NCBI RefSeq assembly: GCF_000504085.1
Contig: NC_022792.1
Coordinates: 2,074,001 to 2,138,000 of the forward strand
Source of the DNA: Pseudothermotoga elfii DSM 9442 = NBRC 107921
GTDB taxonomy: Bacteria > Thermotogota > Thermotogae > Thermotogales > DSM-5069
DNA: 64,000 bases
Direction of reading: 5' to 3'
The translations under genes were made by a program, and so were the position numbers. How positions within the stretch are numbered: position 1 is the first letter of the stretch; each line of letters begins with the position of its first letter. The notes beneath the pieces were generated by a model. That model worked only from the letters and a program-made list of their open reading frames with translations. It was not told the DNA's origin and searched no databases. Positions 43,458 through 52,965 of the stretch are shown piece by piece.

Positions 43458-45290
43458 TCACTCAGCAGCTTTGACCAAAGTAGGTGTGCCGTATACATAC
43501 TGCAAACCAGAAAGTGTCTTCTCATATGGGAAAACAACTTGATCTGACCTGTAAGCCTCTGTTACTGGCGTATCAAACAGAACAAGATATGGAAGGTCTT
43601 CTGCCAGGATTTCTTGAAGTTTGAAGGAAAGTTCTCTTGCCTTGTTTATATCAGAAGCCGCAAGGAATTCATCAGCAAGTTTGTCAAATTCTGGATTGTT
43701 GTAACCCGCAGCATTGAAATCTCCCACACCAGAGCGTCTGCTGTGGAAGAAATCTGCAACATGATCTGGATAGTAGCCAAGACTCCAACCAAGCATGTAA
43801 ATATCAAAATTAAATGGTTCGTCAAAAACTCTCTGAACAATCAGGTTGAAATCAACCAAATTAGCCTTAATTGGAATACCAATCTCATTTGCCCATCTTT
43901 CAATGTAAAGTGCCATAGTGGCTCTCATAGGATCATAACCAGCACCCGGGGCAAGAAGTTCAATCTGCTCAATTCTCTGCCCGTCTGGTCCAATCAAGCC
44001 TCTACCCTGTCTGACAACATTGTTACCTTCTATCTTTGGTTCAACTACCCATCTGAAACCTGCTTTTTTCAACAGATCAATCGCGAGTTTCCTTCTATCG
44101 CCGGAGCTCAGACCATATCCTGGAGACAGTTTTTCAACATTCGGATTGTACCAGAAGGTATTTCCAGAAGGAACAACGCCATACTGTGGAAATGCCTGTC
44201 CACCAAGAACTCTCGAAGTGAGGAATTCACGATCTACCAGAGCAGCTATTGCCTGTCTGAATTCTTTTATGTTCATTGGAAATCTTCTCATGTTGAAGCA
44301 CATATACCTGAATCCATTGACACTATTCTTTATGATCTTTACATTTGCTATCTTTGCAAGCTGATCTTCTTCACCTTTTTGCAAACCGAGCGAATTGAAT
44401 ATGAAGCTTACATCTCCGTTTATTAAAGCCGTAATAGCTGCCGACCTGTTTAGATACATTCTGTAAACGATATTCTCAACATATGGACCAGTCACGAGCT
44501 CAAGTTCTTTCTCGCCAGCAGCCTCTCCATAACCCGTCCATACAAAACCTGTATTTGGATTCTCAATTTTCACTGCTCCATTTTTGTAGAGGGTTAGAAC
44601 ACTTCCTTTATCATAGTAGTCATCTCTTGCCTCAATTTCTATAAATGCTCCTTTTTCCCATCTCTTGAAAGCAAATGCACCAAGGATTGGCTCATCAGAT
44701 GTGTCGTAGTTGTAAATTGTCTGAAGAGGATTTCCAGTTTTGAAAGCCTCTTCGATCTTCGGTTCCCAATACTTTTTCTGCAGAATTGGTACCATCAGCG
44801 CACCAAAGTTTGCTTTTGCAAGGCTTGGCTGAGTGAAATAAGCTTTAACTGTGAAATCATCAACTTTTTCTGCCTTCACGAAATAATCCTTGTCAATATA
44901 ACTCGCCCAGTTTCCACCTAGACCGTAATCAGTTATCAGCTTTCTCACTGTGTTCAAAGTCCAGACCACATCATCTGCGGTAAACTGAGTTCCATCAGAC
45001 CACACAGCATCTGTTCTAAGTTTTACAGTATAAACCCACAAATCTCCCTCTTGGACAATTTCTGGCAGGTCTGCTGCGAGACTCGGTACCCAGTCAAATC
45101 TGACATCAGAATAGGAGTAAAGACCAGGATATCTTGGTGACAGCACATACCCTGTCCAGACAGTTGCGTTCGGTCCAAGATAATCCCATATGTTCAAAGA
45201 TATGGGCTCCTGCAAAAACGCCCAGTTAACAGTTTGTGCGAAAGCGAAAGCCGCGACAACAAGTAGCATCAAAGCAAGGAATTTCTTCAT
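43458..45290 (-). CDS. ABC transporter substrate-binding protein, family 5
   Basis: A 610-residue secreted binding protein (SBP family 5, OppA-like). Residues 1-18 form a signal peptide (KKFLALMLLVVAAFAFA), followed by NWAFLQEPISLNIWDY and the family-typical WVYTVKLRTDAVWSDGTQFTADDVVWTL. In Thermotogales such proteins may bind peptides or oligosaccharides, so the ligand is not decided. ATG at 45290 follows GGGAGGT by seven bases; the in-frame GTG at 45296 lies too close to that site. A consensus promoter precedes it. The gene heads the transporter operon. Confidence 0.93.
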   Translation of the reverse strand: MKKFLALMLLVVAAFAFAQTVNWAFLQEPISLNIWDYLGPNATVWTGYVLSPRYPGLYSYSDVRFDWVPSLAADLPEIVQEGDLWVYTVKLRTDAVWSDGTQFTADDVVWTLNTVRKLITDYGLGGNWASYIDKDYFVKAEKVDDFTVKAYFTQPSLAKANFGALMVPILQKKYWEPKIEEAFKTGNPLQTIYNYDTSDEPILGAFAFKRWEKGAFIEIEARDDYYDKGSVLTLYKNGAVKIENPNTGFVWTGYGEAAGEKELELVTGPYVENIVYRMYLNRSAAITALINGDVSFIFNSLGLQKGEEDQLAKIANVKIIKNSVNGFRYMCFNMRRFPMNIKEFRQAIAALVDREFLTSRVLGGQAFPQYGVVPSGNTFWYNPNVEKLSPGYGLSSGDRRKLAIDLLKKAGFRWVVEPKIEGNNVVRQGRGLIGPDGQRIEQIELLAPGAGYDPMRATMALYIERWANEIGIPIKANLVDFNLIVQRVFDEPFNFDIYMLGWSLGYYPDHVADFFHSRRSGVGDFNAAGYNNPEFDKLADEFLAASDINKARELSFKLQEILAEDLPYLVLFDTPVTEAYRSDQVVFPYEKTLSGLQYVYGTPTLVKAAE

Positions 45291-45325
45291 TCCCACTACC
45301 TCCCTTCATAGGATAGTCTAAACCG

Positions 45326-45354
45326 ATTATACAATCTGTTACATAATCAGTCAA
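45326..45354 (-). promoter_or_regulatory. Sigma-70 promoter of the ABC transporter operon
   Basis: On the minus strand TTGACT (45349-45354) and TATAAT (45326-45331) are separated by exactly 17 bases, 36 bases upstream of the binding-protein start. This is the strongest promoter in the window. It lies in the short gap between kbl and the transporter operon. Confidence 0.85.
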
Positions 45355-45373
45355 ATTGCTATACCCAAGCGCC

Positions 45374-46609
45374 TCACGACCATCTATATTTTCTGTACTT
45401 TCTCAAAATTTCCAATACATAATCGATATCGTAATCAGTGTGGTCTGCATTTATCTGAAATCTTATAGTTTCATCCCCTTTCGGTACTACAGGATAATTC
45501 AGACCAGTAGCTAAAATGCCGTTATCAAGTAGATATTTCACAATATCCAATGTTCTTCTGGTGTCTCTAACAAGCAAGGGAACTATCGGATGCTCACTGG
45601 CAATAGTCTCATATCCTGCTTCAGATAAGCCTTTTCTGAATCTCTCCGCAAGCTCCCTTAAATGTTTCAACCTCATCTCACCTTCTTCGCTATCCAGAAT
45701 TTCCAACACTCTAAGCGCACACGCTGCTTCAGCAGGTGTTATAGGATTGGAATAAATATAGGTAATCGCCTTTTCTCTGAGATAGGTGGTTAGAGTTTCA
45801 TTTGAAACTACATAGCCGCCATTAACCCCAAAAGCTTTTCCAAGAGTTCCTATCAGGATGTCTGCCATCGCACCCGTCATCTCTTCGGTACCACGACCTG
45901 TTGAACCGAAAGCTCCAACACCATGAGAATCGTCAACAATTGTTATTATATTTTCCTCAAAATTGCTATCATAGTGGTTGACAATCTCCGCTATCCGATG
46001 CAGTGGAGCATAGTCTCCCCTCATGCTGAACACACCATCTGTTACAATAATCAATCTCCTGGCTCTGCCAGTACTATTTCTAATCTTTTCTTCGAGATCT
46101 TCCATATCCAAATGCTTATAAACAAATTTGTCTTTCGGTCTGGAAAGTTTTATTGCGTTGATAATGCAGTTATGGTTGAGTTCATCACTGATAATAATTG
46201 TTTCATCTGTTACAAGTGAAGAAATCACGCCTATAACAGTTACATAAGCTGCGCTGTATATCATTGCATCTTCTCTTGAATGAAATTGTGCGAGTTTTTT
46301 TTCAAGTTCCCTGTGTGGAAAATAAGTTCCACTGATGAATCTAACGGCTCCGGGGCCAACACCATATTTTCTTGCAGCTTCTTCCTCAATTTTGATGATT
46401 TCATCTTTCAGAGACATCCCAAGATAAGAATTGGAATTCATTCTTATAAATTCTCTATCACCATAACCTTTCAGTAAAAATCTTGGTCCTTTTTTACCCT
46501 GTGGTTTTTTCACATCAACAATTACGAATTCTTTGCCCTTCGCTCTCCCTTCCATCGAGAGCCGCTCAAGTTCATCTCTCAGGACACCTGTGATCCTTGA
46601 TAAAGGCAT
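45374..46609 (-). CDS. kbl: Glycine C-acetyltransferase (2-amino-3-ketobutyrate CoA ligase)
   Basis: A 411-residue PLP-dependent alpha-oxoamine synthase. Seen are the substrate loop NSYLGMSLKDEIIK, the VTDGVFSMRGDYAPL segment, DDSHGVGAFGSTGRGT, and the Schiff-base lysine in GTLGKAFGVNGGY. It splits 2-amino-3-oxobutyrate with CoA to glycine and acetyl-CoA. The divergent neighbour tdh makes that substrate from threonine, which supports this identity over serine palmitoyltransferase or BioF. ATG follows GGAGGTGTAACA. Confidence 0.9.
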   Translation of the reverse strand: MPLSRITGVLRDELERLSMEGRAKGKEFVIVDVKKPQGKKGPRFLLKGYGDREFIRMNSNSYLGMSLKDEIIKIEEEAARKYGVGPGAVRFISGTYFPHRELEKKLAQFHSREDAMIYSAAYVTVIGVISSLVTDETIIISDELNHNCIINAIKLSRPKDKFVYKHLDMEDLEEKIRNSTGRARRLIIVTDGVFSMRGDYAPLHRIAEIVNHYDSNFEENIITIVDDSHGVGAFGSTGRGTEEMTGAMADILIGTLGKAFGVNGGYVVSNETLTTYLREKAITYIYSNPITPAEAACALRVLEILDSEEGEMRLKHLRELAERFRKGLSEAGYETIASEHPIVPLLVRDTRRTLDIVKYLLDNGILATGLNYPVVPKGDETIRFQINADHTDYDIDYVLEILRKYRKYRWS

Positions 46610-46732
46610 TGTTACACCTCCTTTTGTATTTGCACATTTATTTTACAACATCCTCAAAATTAACCGAACAAATGATTTTGAATTTCCATAACATTTGAGG
46701 TAAGCTCTTTTTTGTGGCAGGGAGGGATGATT
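46610..46732. promoter_or_regulatory. Divergent kbl / tdh control region
   Basis: A 123-base gap. For tdh, TTGAAT with a 17-base spacer and TAAGCT is a poor candidate promoter. For kbl, TAAAAT lies about 17 bases after a weak TTCGGT on the minus strand. No clear operator palindrome was found, so the two genes may be controlled together by a factor I cannot identify. Confidence 0.3.
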
Positions 46733-47767
46733 ATGAAAGCCATAACAAAAACACACATGGCGGCAGGATTGAAAATGAAAGATATTCCAGAACCTTCGAA
46801 CTTGAAACCAACAGAAGTTCTGGTAAAGGTTAGAAAAGTTTCAATATGCGGCTCTGACGTACATATTTATAAATGGGACGACTGGGCACAGAAACATATT
46901 AAACCACCAATGACAGTGGGGCATGAATTTGCTGGAATAGTTGAAGCTGTCGGAGAAGCTGTAACAATGGTAAAAGTAGGAGATTATGTTGCGGCAGAAA
47001 CACATATACCATGTCAGCACTGTTATCAATGCAAAACTAACCGTATGCATATATGCAAAGATATGAAGATTCTCGGCGTGGATATAGATGGTGCTTTCGC
47101 AGAATATGTCAGGGTACCAGAGATTGTCCTGTGGAAAGTTTCGAAAGAGATACCAGAAGAATTTGCATCTGTTATGGAACCATTTGGAAATGCTGTACAT
47201 ACAGCACTTGTTGAAGATTTGACAGGTAAAACAGTTCTTATAACCGGTGTTGGTCCAATAGGAGCTATGGCAATCCAGGTTGCAAAAGCTTCTGGTGCTT
47301 CACTGGTGATAGCTTCAGAAATAAAACCCTTCAGAAAGAACCTTGCAAAAATAAACGGCGCAGATGTCGTAATAGATCCAAGAGAAGAGAATCTGACTCA
47401 AAAAGTGATGAAATTGACAGGTGGAGATGGCGTAGACATTTTGCTTGAAATGTCTGGCAGCAGCACAGCACTTGAACAGGGATTACAGAGCCTCACCAGA
47501 GGTGGCAGTGCCTCTATACTCGGTGTTTTCAGTACCAGAATTCAGATTCCCATAGATGAACTCATAACTTTCAAAGGTATAAAGCTTTTTGGAATAACTG
47601 GCAGAAAAATGTTCGAAACATGGAGAATAGCTGACCAGTTATTGAAAAGCAAAAAGATAGACCTTTCGAAAGTAGTTACACACATGATTTCTTTTAAAGA
47701 CTGGGAAAAAGGTTTTGAATTAATGTTGAATGGTGAATGTGGAAAAGTGGTTATGAGTGTAGAATGA
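46733..47767 (+). CDS. tdh: L-threonine 3-dehydrogenase
   Basis: A 344-residue zinc alcohol dehydrogenase family protein. Catalytic zinc ligands lie in SICGSDVHIY (Cys) and VGHEFAGIVE (His, Glu). Structural zinc cysteines are visible in CQHCYQCKTNRMHIC, and the Rossmann segment is VLITGVGPIGAMA. It oxidises L-threonine with NAD+ to 2-amino-3-oxobutyrate, which kbl cleaves. ATG at 46733 follows GGGAGGGATGATT. The stop lies inside a 12-bp hairpin shared with the convergent fakA-like gene. Related polyol dehydrogenases are an alternative, but the kbl neighbour favours threonine. Confidence 0.92.
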   Translation: MKAITKTHMAAGLKMKDIPEPSNLKPTEVLVKVRKVSICGSDVHIYKWDDWAQKHIKPPMTVGHEFAGIVEAVGEAVTMVKVGDYVAAETHIPCQHCYQCKTNRMHICKDMKILGVDIDGAFAEYVRVPEIVLWKVSKEIPEEFASVMEPFGNAVHTALVEDLTGKTVLITGVGPIGAMAIQVAKASGASLVIASEIKPFRKNLAKINGADVVIDPREENLTQKVMKLTGGDGVDILLEMSGSSTALEQGLQSLTRGGSASILGVFSTRIQIPIDELITFKGIKLFGITGRKMFETWRIADQLLKSKKIDLSKVVTHMISFKDWEKGFELMLNGECGKVVMSVE

Positions 47768-47789
47768 GGGGATTTTTCCCCTCATTCTA
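47760..47789. terminator. Bidirectional hairpin between tdh and fakA-like gene
   Basis: TAGAATGAGGGG (47760-47771) pairs perfectly with CCCCTCATTCTA (47778-47789) around a 6-base loop. Each arm includes the stop codon of one convergent gene, in the same GAATGA context. There is no T tract after either arm, but the loop is T-rich on the plus strand and A-rich on the minus. It may stop transcription from both sides. Confidence 0.65.
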
Positions 47790-49395
47790 TCATTAGAAGA
47801 TAAGGATAATGCGGCTGACCTCCGTCATGAATATCAATCTGAACCTCATCTATAACCTTTTCTAAGGATTCTTTTATTGCATTTACTTCTTCATCGACAG
47901 CATCCTGCCCAGTAAATATCGTCACTACCTCTTTACCGCGCAGATCAAGCGCTGTTAAAGCTCTATTTAATGCCTGCTTAAGTGACAAACCATGGGAAAT
48001 CAATTTTTTACCTCTCATTACCATATACTCACCTTTTTTGATTTTTGTTCCATTGTGTCTTGCATCTCGCACAGCTCTGGTAATACTCAAAGGTATGATA
48101 TATTTTGCCGCTTCGATGAATTTTTCTCTAAGTCTGTCAAGCTCTTCGTTTGGATCAAAACTCATCATAGATGATATGCATTCCTGAACGGTCTGGGTTG
48201 GAATTACGATAACATTTTTGCCTTTTGTATTTTCCGCGGCTTGCTTTGCCGCCAGGAAAATGTTAGGGTTGTTTGGAAACAGAAAAATTATCTCTGCGTT
48301 CACTCTATCTATCGCAAATTTCAAATCTGCCGTGCTTGGATTCATAGTCTGGCCACCACGCACAACCTGATCAACGCCGAGATTTTTCAAAATTTCAGAA
48401 ATTCCATGACCTGGAGAAACAGCCACAAAACCATATTTTCTGGGTGGTTCGCTGTTCTGACCAACCAGATGCTCATGCTGAAGTTTCATATTGTCTATTT
48501 TTACTTTCAATATTTCTCCATATTTCAGGGCTTCTTCAATAACAACTCCGGGATTGTTAGTATGAACATGGGTCTTAAGAACATTCTCATCACAAACTAC
48601 CACGGCGGAATCTCCTATTCCTTCCAAAAAGAGCTTGAGGTCACCTACTTTTCCAGATTGAAAATCATCGTAGCACTTTATCATTAATTCTGTGCAATAT
48701 TGATAGACAAGCTCCTGAGCGGGAATCTCAACAACTACTTCTCCTTCTGTGTTCGTCATAACCTCAAGATTTACTTCTTTTTCTCCCTCAGCGATAGCCA
48801 GAAAGCCTTTAAAGATATAATAAAGGCCTTTTGCCCCAGCATCAACAACACCAGCTTCTTTGAGGGCAGGAAGCAAATTCGGTGTATCCCTGACTGTTTG
48901 TTCGCTCACTTTAACTACCCATTTGAGAACCTGTTCTATACTTTCCGCATCGACAATTTCTTCGGACTTTTCATCAAGTCTCCTTAAAACTGTTAGAATG
49001 GTGCCTTCAACTGGTCTCATCACAGCTTTGTAAGCAACGGCACGTGCAGATGAGATCATTCGTAAAATGTCTTTTGGCTGAAGAGTTCTTTTTTTACCAC
49101 AGTATTCAGCGAATCCTCTGAATATCTGCGACAGTATAACCCCGGAATTTCCACGGGCTCCCATAAGTGTTCCATTTCTTATTGATTCCATTATTGTCTG
49201 CAAACTATGCTCGTTCTTCCCCAGCTGGTCAAGGTACTTGCAACCTTCTTTCATTGTCGCAAGCATGTTCGAGCCAGTATCTCCGTCAGGCACGGGAAAA
49301 ACATTCAGTGCATTGAGCTCATCAACATGAATGGCAAGTTGCTCGGTGGCCTTTTGAAACGCAAGCCTCATAAATTTCCCATTCACTTTTTCCAA
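47782..49395 (-). CDS. DAK2/DegV fusion protein, YloV/FakA-like
   Basis: A 537-residue protein with an N-terminal DhaL-like kinase domain (ALNVFPVPDGDTGSNMLAT, MGARGNSGVILSQIFRG), a middle region, and a C-terminal DegV-like part (GFVAVSPGHGISEIL). This is the architecture of FakA (YloV), the kinase that phosphorylates fatty acids held by FakB. The TTG start at 49395 follows GAGGAGGTG by six bases; the GTG at 49404 is part of that site. The Asp23-family gene lies just upstream, as yloU-yloV in Bacillus. No fakB is present here. Confidence 0.88.
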   Translation of the reverse strand: MEKVNGKFMRLAFQKATEQLAIHVDELNALNVFPVPDGDTGSNMLATMKEGCKYLDQLGKNEHSLQTIMESIRNGTLMGARGNSGVILSQIFRGFAEYCGKKRTLQPKDILRMISSARAVAYKAVMRPVEGTILTVLRRLDEKSEEIVDAESIEQVLKWVVKVSEQTVRDTPNLLPALKEAGVVDAGAKGLYYIFKGFLAIAEGEKEVNLEVMTNTEGEVVVEIPAQELVYQYCTELMIKCYDDFQSGKVGDLKLFLEGIGDSAVVVCDENVLKTHVHTNNPGVVIEEALKYGEILKVKIDNMKLQHEHLVGQNSEPPRKYGFVAVSPGHGISEILKNLGVDQVVRGGQTMNPSTADLKFAIDRVNAEIIFLFPNNPNIFLAAKQAAENTKGKNVIVIPTQTVQECISSMMSFDPNEELDRLREKFIEAAKYIIPLSITRAVRDARHNGTKIKKGEYMVMRGKKLISHGLSLKQALNRALTALDLRGKEVVTIFTGQDAVDEEVNAIKESLEKVIDEVQIDIHDGGQPHYPYLLMIE

Positions 49396-49408
49396 GATCC
49401 GCACCTCC

Positions 49409-49741
49409 TCAGCGGATCCCCGTCACGTGTACGTTGACTTCGATATCTTCACAGCCGCCAATTGTTTTCAAAACATGTGTAACATTTTCAATTATGTTTT
49501 TGGCCACTTCTGAAACTTTTACACCATATTCAAGCTCAATATAAAGGTCAACAAGCACCTTGCCAGTGTCAAGTTCCTCCACTTTGATTCTCTCTTCCTC
49601 TTTTTCACCAAAAAGCTTTCCAAAGAAACTATCTGAAGATATGTTAACGGGGCCGTAAGTCTGAACGGTTGCTATATAAGCAAGTTTTTTTAATGCTTTA
49701 AGGCTTATCTCCAGTTCACCATAATCAAGTCTTATTACCAT
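49409..49741 (-). CDS. Asp23/Gls24 family protein
   Basis: A 110-residue protein of the Asp23/YloU family. The N-terminal helix-strand GELEISLKALKKLAYIATVQTYGPVNISSD and the C-terminal LEYGVKVSEVAKNIIENVTHVLKTIGGCEDIEVNVHVTG are typical. In Firmicutes these proteins are linked to envelope or alkaline stress; the role here is unknown. The gene starts seven bases inside the end of dxs and precedes the fakA-like gene, keeping the yloU-yloV pairing. Confidence 0.88.
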   Translation of the reverse strand: MVIRLDYGELEISLKALKKLAYIATVQTYGPVNISSDSFFGKLFGEKEEERIKVEELDTGKVLVDLYIELEYGVKVSEVAKNIIENVTHVLKTIGGCEDIEVNVHVTGIR

Positions 49742-51594
49742 GCATAAACCTCCTTCTTTAAAAATGATATCACACTTTCGAAAATGCCTTCAGAATCGAG
49801 TTTGCAGAGTTTCAACAATTCTTCTCTCGACCCATGCGAAACAAATTTTTCCGCCACCCCCATAGTAAGAACAGATCTTTTGTAGCCGTGTTTAATGAGA
49901 AATGAAATCACACTCTCCCCGAAACCACCGTTTATATATCCTTCTTCTAATGTGACTATGGCGTCATGGGCATCGGCAATTTTCATGAGAGATTTTTCAT
50001 CAAGAGGTTTTACGCACCTGACGTAAACAATCGTTGGGTCAAGAGAGGCAAGTTTTCGTGTATTTTCAAGTAAAGTCCCGGCCGCAAGAACAGCTATTTT
50101 TCCGTTCCCGGTTCTGACAGTTTCCCAATTAAATATATCGAGAACCGTTGATTCATCCCAGAGTTTCTCAAAATTTGCTTCTCTGGAATCTCTTGGATAT
50201 CTTACCGAAACAACACCTGATACATCTTTTTCAACGATAGAACGCAGTATGGAAATCAGCTCTACTAAGTTTGATGGGGTGAAAATTTTTGATCCTGGTA
50301 TCGTCCTGAATAAACAAATGTCGTTAAGTCCGTGATGCGTAGGGCCATCTTCGCCAACTAATCCCGATCTGTCAACGGCAAACACTACATTCAAATTTTG
50401 CAGGGCAACATCGTGGAAAATCTGATCGTAGGCTCTTTGAAGAAAAGAGGAATAAATCGCAACAAAGGGCCTATATCCCATTGTAGCAAGACCAGCCGCG
50501 AAAGTAACGCAAGATTGTTCTGTTATGCCAAGATCAGCAAATCTTTCCGGAAAAATCTGCGAAAATTTTCTTAAGCCAGTACCATCTGGCATTGCAGCAG
50601 TTATGGCGAATATTTTGTCGTTTTTCTGCGAAATCCTAACTAACGTTTCTCCGAAAACTTCGCTGTAAGACATATGATTTTTCTTTGCCAAAGGCTCGCC
50701 AGTATTCAAATTAAACTTCGGCGCGCTGTGAAAAACTATACAGTTATTTTCTGCTGGTTCATAGCCTCTGCCTTTTTGAGTAATCAAGTGAACCACAACT
50801 GGATAATCATAGTTTTTTATCCTTTCAAAAAGCTTTTTCATCAGCTCTATATCATGACCATCTATTGGCCCTATGTGCTTTATGCCCAGAGACTCAAAAA
50901 AATCGAATCCAGAGATAAATAATTTAACACCCTCACGCAGCCTTCTCAATTCATCTTCAAGGTTTTTTCCAACCTCAGTACCTTCAAGCATTTTTTTCAC
51001 AAGACCTTTAAATTTTACATATGCAGGATTTGTCCTTATTTTTGCAAAAGTTTCTGACAGGGCTCCAACGTTCTGGGCAATGGACATGCCATTGTCGTTA
51101 AGGATTATTTTCAATCTGGAATTCTGGCCCTTTATCTGATTCAAGCTTTCTAAAGCTTCTCCATTCGTTAAGGCTCCATCTCCTATAACAACCAGAACAT
51201 TTTTCATTTCTTTTTTTAATCTGAGTGCCCTTTCTATCCCAAGAGCTGCGGCTATTGATGTACCAGCATGACCTGCACCAAATCTGTCAAAAATAGATTC
51301 TTTCAGTGTTGTATATCCACTGATTCCACCCAATTGTCTTAGTGATGAGAAACTTTCCCACCTATCCAGCAGTAATTTATGGGTGTAGCACTGGTGGGAT
51401 GTATCCCATATAATAACGTTTTCTCTCGGGTCGAAAACACTGTAAAGCGCAAGCGTGAGGTCTACTACACCCAGATTGGATGCCAGATGACCTCCATTTT
51501 TTGAAACGACCTCGATTATACGACGCCTGATCTGCCGGGCCATTTCTTCAAGTTTTGTTGCATCTGCTCCAACAACATCATCAATATTCAACAT
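49735..51594 (-). CDS. dxs: 1-deoxy-D-xylulose-5-phosphate synthase
   Basis: A 619-residue thiamine-diphosphate enzyme. Features are NGGHLASNLGVVDLTLAL, VVIGDGALTNGEALE (metal and ThDP site), IGPIDGHDIE, and VFAVDRSGLVGEDGPTHHG in the pyrimidine domain. It joins pyruvate and glyceraldehyde 3-phosphate, the first step of the MEP route to isoprenoids. The start overlaps the xseB gene by 14 bases, a known xse-dxs linkage. The organism therefore probably uses the MEP pathway. Confidence 0.95.
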   Translation of the reverse strand: MLNIDDVVGADATKLEEMARQIRRRIIEVVSKNGGHLASNLGVVDLTLALYSVFDPRENVIIWDTSHQCYTHKLLLDRWESFSSLRQLGGISGYTTLKESIFDRFGAGHAGTSIAAALGIERALRLKKEMKNVLVVIGDGALTNGEALESLNQIKGQNSRLKIILNDNGMSIAQNVGALSETFAKIRTNPAYVKFKGLVKKMLEGTEVGKNLEDELRRLREGVKLFISGFDFFESLGIKHIGPIDGHDIELMKKLFERIKNYDYPVVVHLITQKGRGYEPAENNCIVFHSAPKFNLNTGEPLAKKNHMSYSEVFGETLVRISQKNDKIFAITAAMPDGTGLRKFSQIFPERFADLGITEQSCVTFAAGLATMGYRPFVAIYSSFLQRAYDQIFHDVALQNLNVVFAVDRSGLVGEDGPTHHGLNDICLFRTIPGSKIFTPSNLVELISILRSIVEKDVSGVVSVRYPRDSREANFEKLWDESTVLDIFNWETVRTGNGKIAVLAAGTLLENTRKLASLDPTIVYVRCVKPLDEKSLMKIADAHDAIVTLEEGYINGGFGESVISFLIKHGYKRSVLTMGVAEKFVSHGSREELLKLCKLDSEGIFESVISFLKKEVYAW

Positions 51595-51790
51595 TTTCGT
51601 CTTCCCTATTCTGCATTTTCAAATAAATGTCTTGAACCTTGAGTTTAGCATCTTCAAGCGCTTGATGCAACTTTCTGTATATTTCTGCACCCTTCTCGTA
51701 TAGCATAAAAGCTTCATCAAAAGAAAGATCTTCTGATTCCAATCTAATTACTATAGACTCAAGCTCTCTGATCATCTCATCTATTTTCAC
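51581..51790 (-). CDS. xseB: Exodeoxyribonuclease VII small subunit
   Basis: A 69-residue helical protein with the XseB pattern: IDEMIRELESIVIRLESEDLSFDEAFMLYEKGAEIYRKLHQALEDAKLKVQ. It forms the coiled-coil arms of exonuclease VII together with XseA. It overlaps xseA by 4 bases (ATGA) and dxs by 14 bases, so all three are co-translated. Confidence 0.93.
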   Translation of the reverse strand: MKIDEMIRELESIVIRLESEDLSFDEAFMLYEKGAEIYRKLHQALEDAKLKVQDIYLKMQNREDENVEY

Positions 51791-52965
51791 TTTACAACCA
51801 CCTTTACAACTCCATCAAAAAATCTCATGGAAATCTCGTCTTTTTCCCTTAAAATAGAAGAACTTTTGACCCACTTTCCGTCTTTTTCAACTATTACGTA
51901 TCCCTTCTTCAAAAGTTCGACTGGGTTCAGTGAAAAAAGTTTAGTACCAGCAGAACTCAATTTTTTCTCATAAGAAAACATTTGCCTTTGCATTAAAGCG
52001 AATGCCTTTTCTTTCATGCTGTCAATTGAACTATGCGTCCTCAAAATTTGACTCATCATGGACTGAAAAAGAGATTTATTTGAGCTTTCAATTTGCTGCG
52101 AAAAAGACTCAATTTTTTTCCTTATTGACAGATTCATTCTCTGCATCAATTCCAAAAAATGCATTCTGATTTCCGAAAGATTCGGTACAGCAGCTTGAGC
52201 AGCAGCAGTAGGGGTATGAGCCGAATAATCAGCAACCAGATCAATGAAAACTGTGTCTATTTGATGGCCAACCCCTGTAATAACTGGATGACGAAGTTTG
52301 TATACAGCTCTTACAATATCTTCGTCGTTGAAAAGCCATAAATCATCTCTGGATCCACCGCCTCTTGTTATTATAACAACATCTACATCTGATTCATTTA
52401 CATCATTCAAAGCTCTCAATAAACTGCCTTTAGCATCTTCGCCCTGAACACCTGTGTGATATAAAAAGATTTCAACAAGCGGGTATCTGTCACTTATCGT
52501 TCGCAAAACATCCTGATATGCTGCTGAATTTCTCGAGGTTATCAAGCCTATTTTCGACGGATATTCCGGCAGGGGACGCTTTGGTTTATCAAAAATACCC
52601 TCAGCAACAAGTCTTTCATAGCTCTCTTTCATTCTCAGAAAAAGGGTGCCTCGCTCGGGAAGAATCTTCGCCTGCCTGCATATTAATCTATACTGACCAC
52701 GAGGAGCGTAAACTTTAATCTGGCCCGCAACCTGAGCTATTCGTCCGTCACTTAACCCGAAACTTCTATAAGCTCCCCCGAAAAATACACATCCAATAGT
52801 TGTGAACTCATCTTTTAAATAAAAGAACAGATGCCCATTTCTTTCTTTTAAATCGGCTATTTCCCCAACTACCTGGATATCACTGAGATACTGATCCTGG
52901 TCTATAAGAGCCTCTATATAATATGTAACCTCACTGACAGTATAAATTTTATCCACTATCTTCAC
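51787..52965 (-). CDS. xseA: Exodeoxyribonuclease VII large subunit
   Basis: A 392-residue XseA: an N-terminal OB fold (VVGEIADLKERNGHLFFYLKDEFTTIGCVFFGG), the catalytic core with SRNSAAYQDVLRTISDRYP, and VVIITRGGGSRDDLWLFND, then HPVITGVGHQIDTVFIDLVADYSAHTPTAAA. The C-terminal half contains a helical region. The enzyme degrades single-stranded DNA from both ends. The 5' end overlaps the MutS-like gene by 17 bases. Confidence 0.95.
   Translation of the reverse strand: MKIVDKIYTVSEVTYYIEALIDQDQYLSDIQVVGEIADLKERNGHLFFYLKDEFTTIGCVFFGGAYRSFGLSDGRIAQVAGQIKVYAPRGQYRLICRQAKILPERGTLFLRMKESYERLVAEGIFDKPKRPLPEYPSKIGLITSRNSAAYQDVLRTISDRYPLVEIFLYHTGVQGEDAKGSLLRALNDVNESDVDVVIITRGGGSRDDLWLFNDEDIVRAVYKLRHPVITGVGHQIDTVFIDLVADYSAHTPTAAAQAAVPNLSEIRMHFLELMQRMNLSIRKKIESFSQQIESSNKSLFQSMMSQILRTHSSIDSMKEKAFALMQRQMFSYEKKLSSAGTKLFSLNPVELLKKGYVIVEKDGKWVKSSSILREKDEISMRFFDGVVKVVVK

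Noticed and set aside
43614-44426. A 270-codon open frame on the plus strand
   Set aside because: It lies wholly antisense to the family 5 binding-protein gene, has no ribosome site, and its translation is low-complexity and without domain features.
45374-46609. kbl as BioF or serine palmitoyltransferase
   Set aside because: The fold is shared, but the divergent tdh and the absence of biotin or lipid genes make threonine degradation the better reading.
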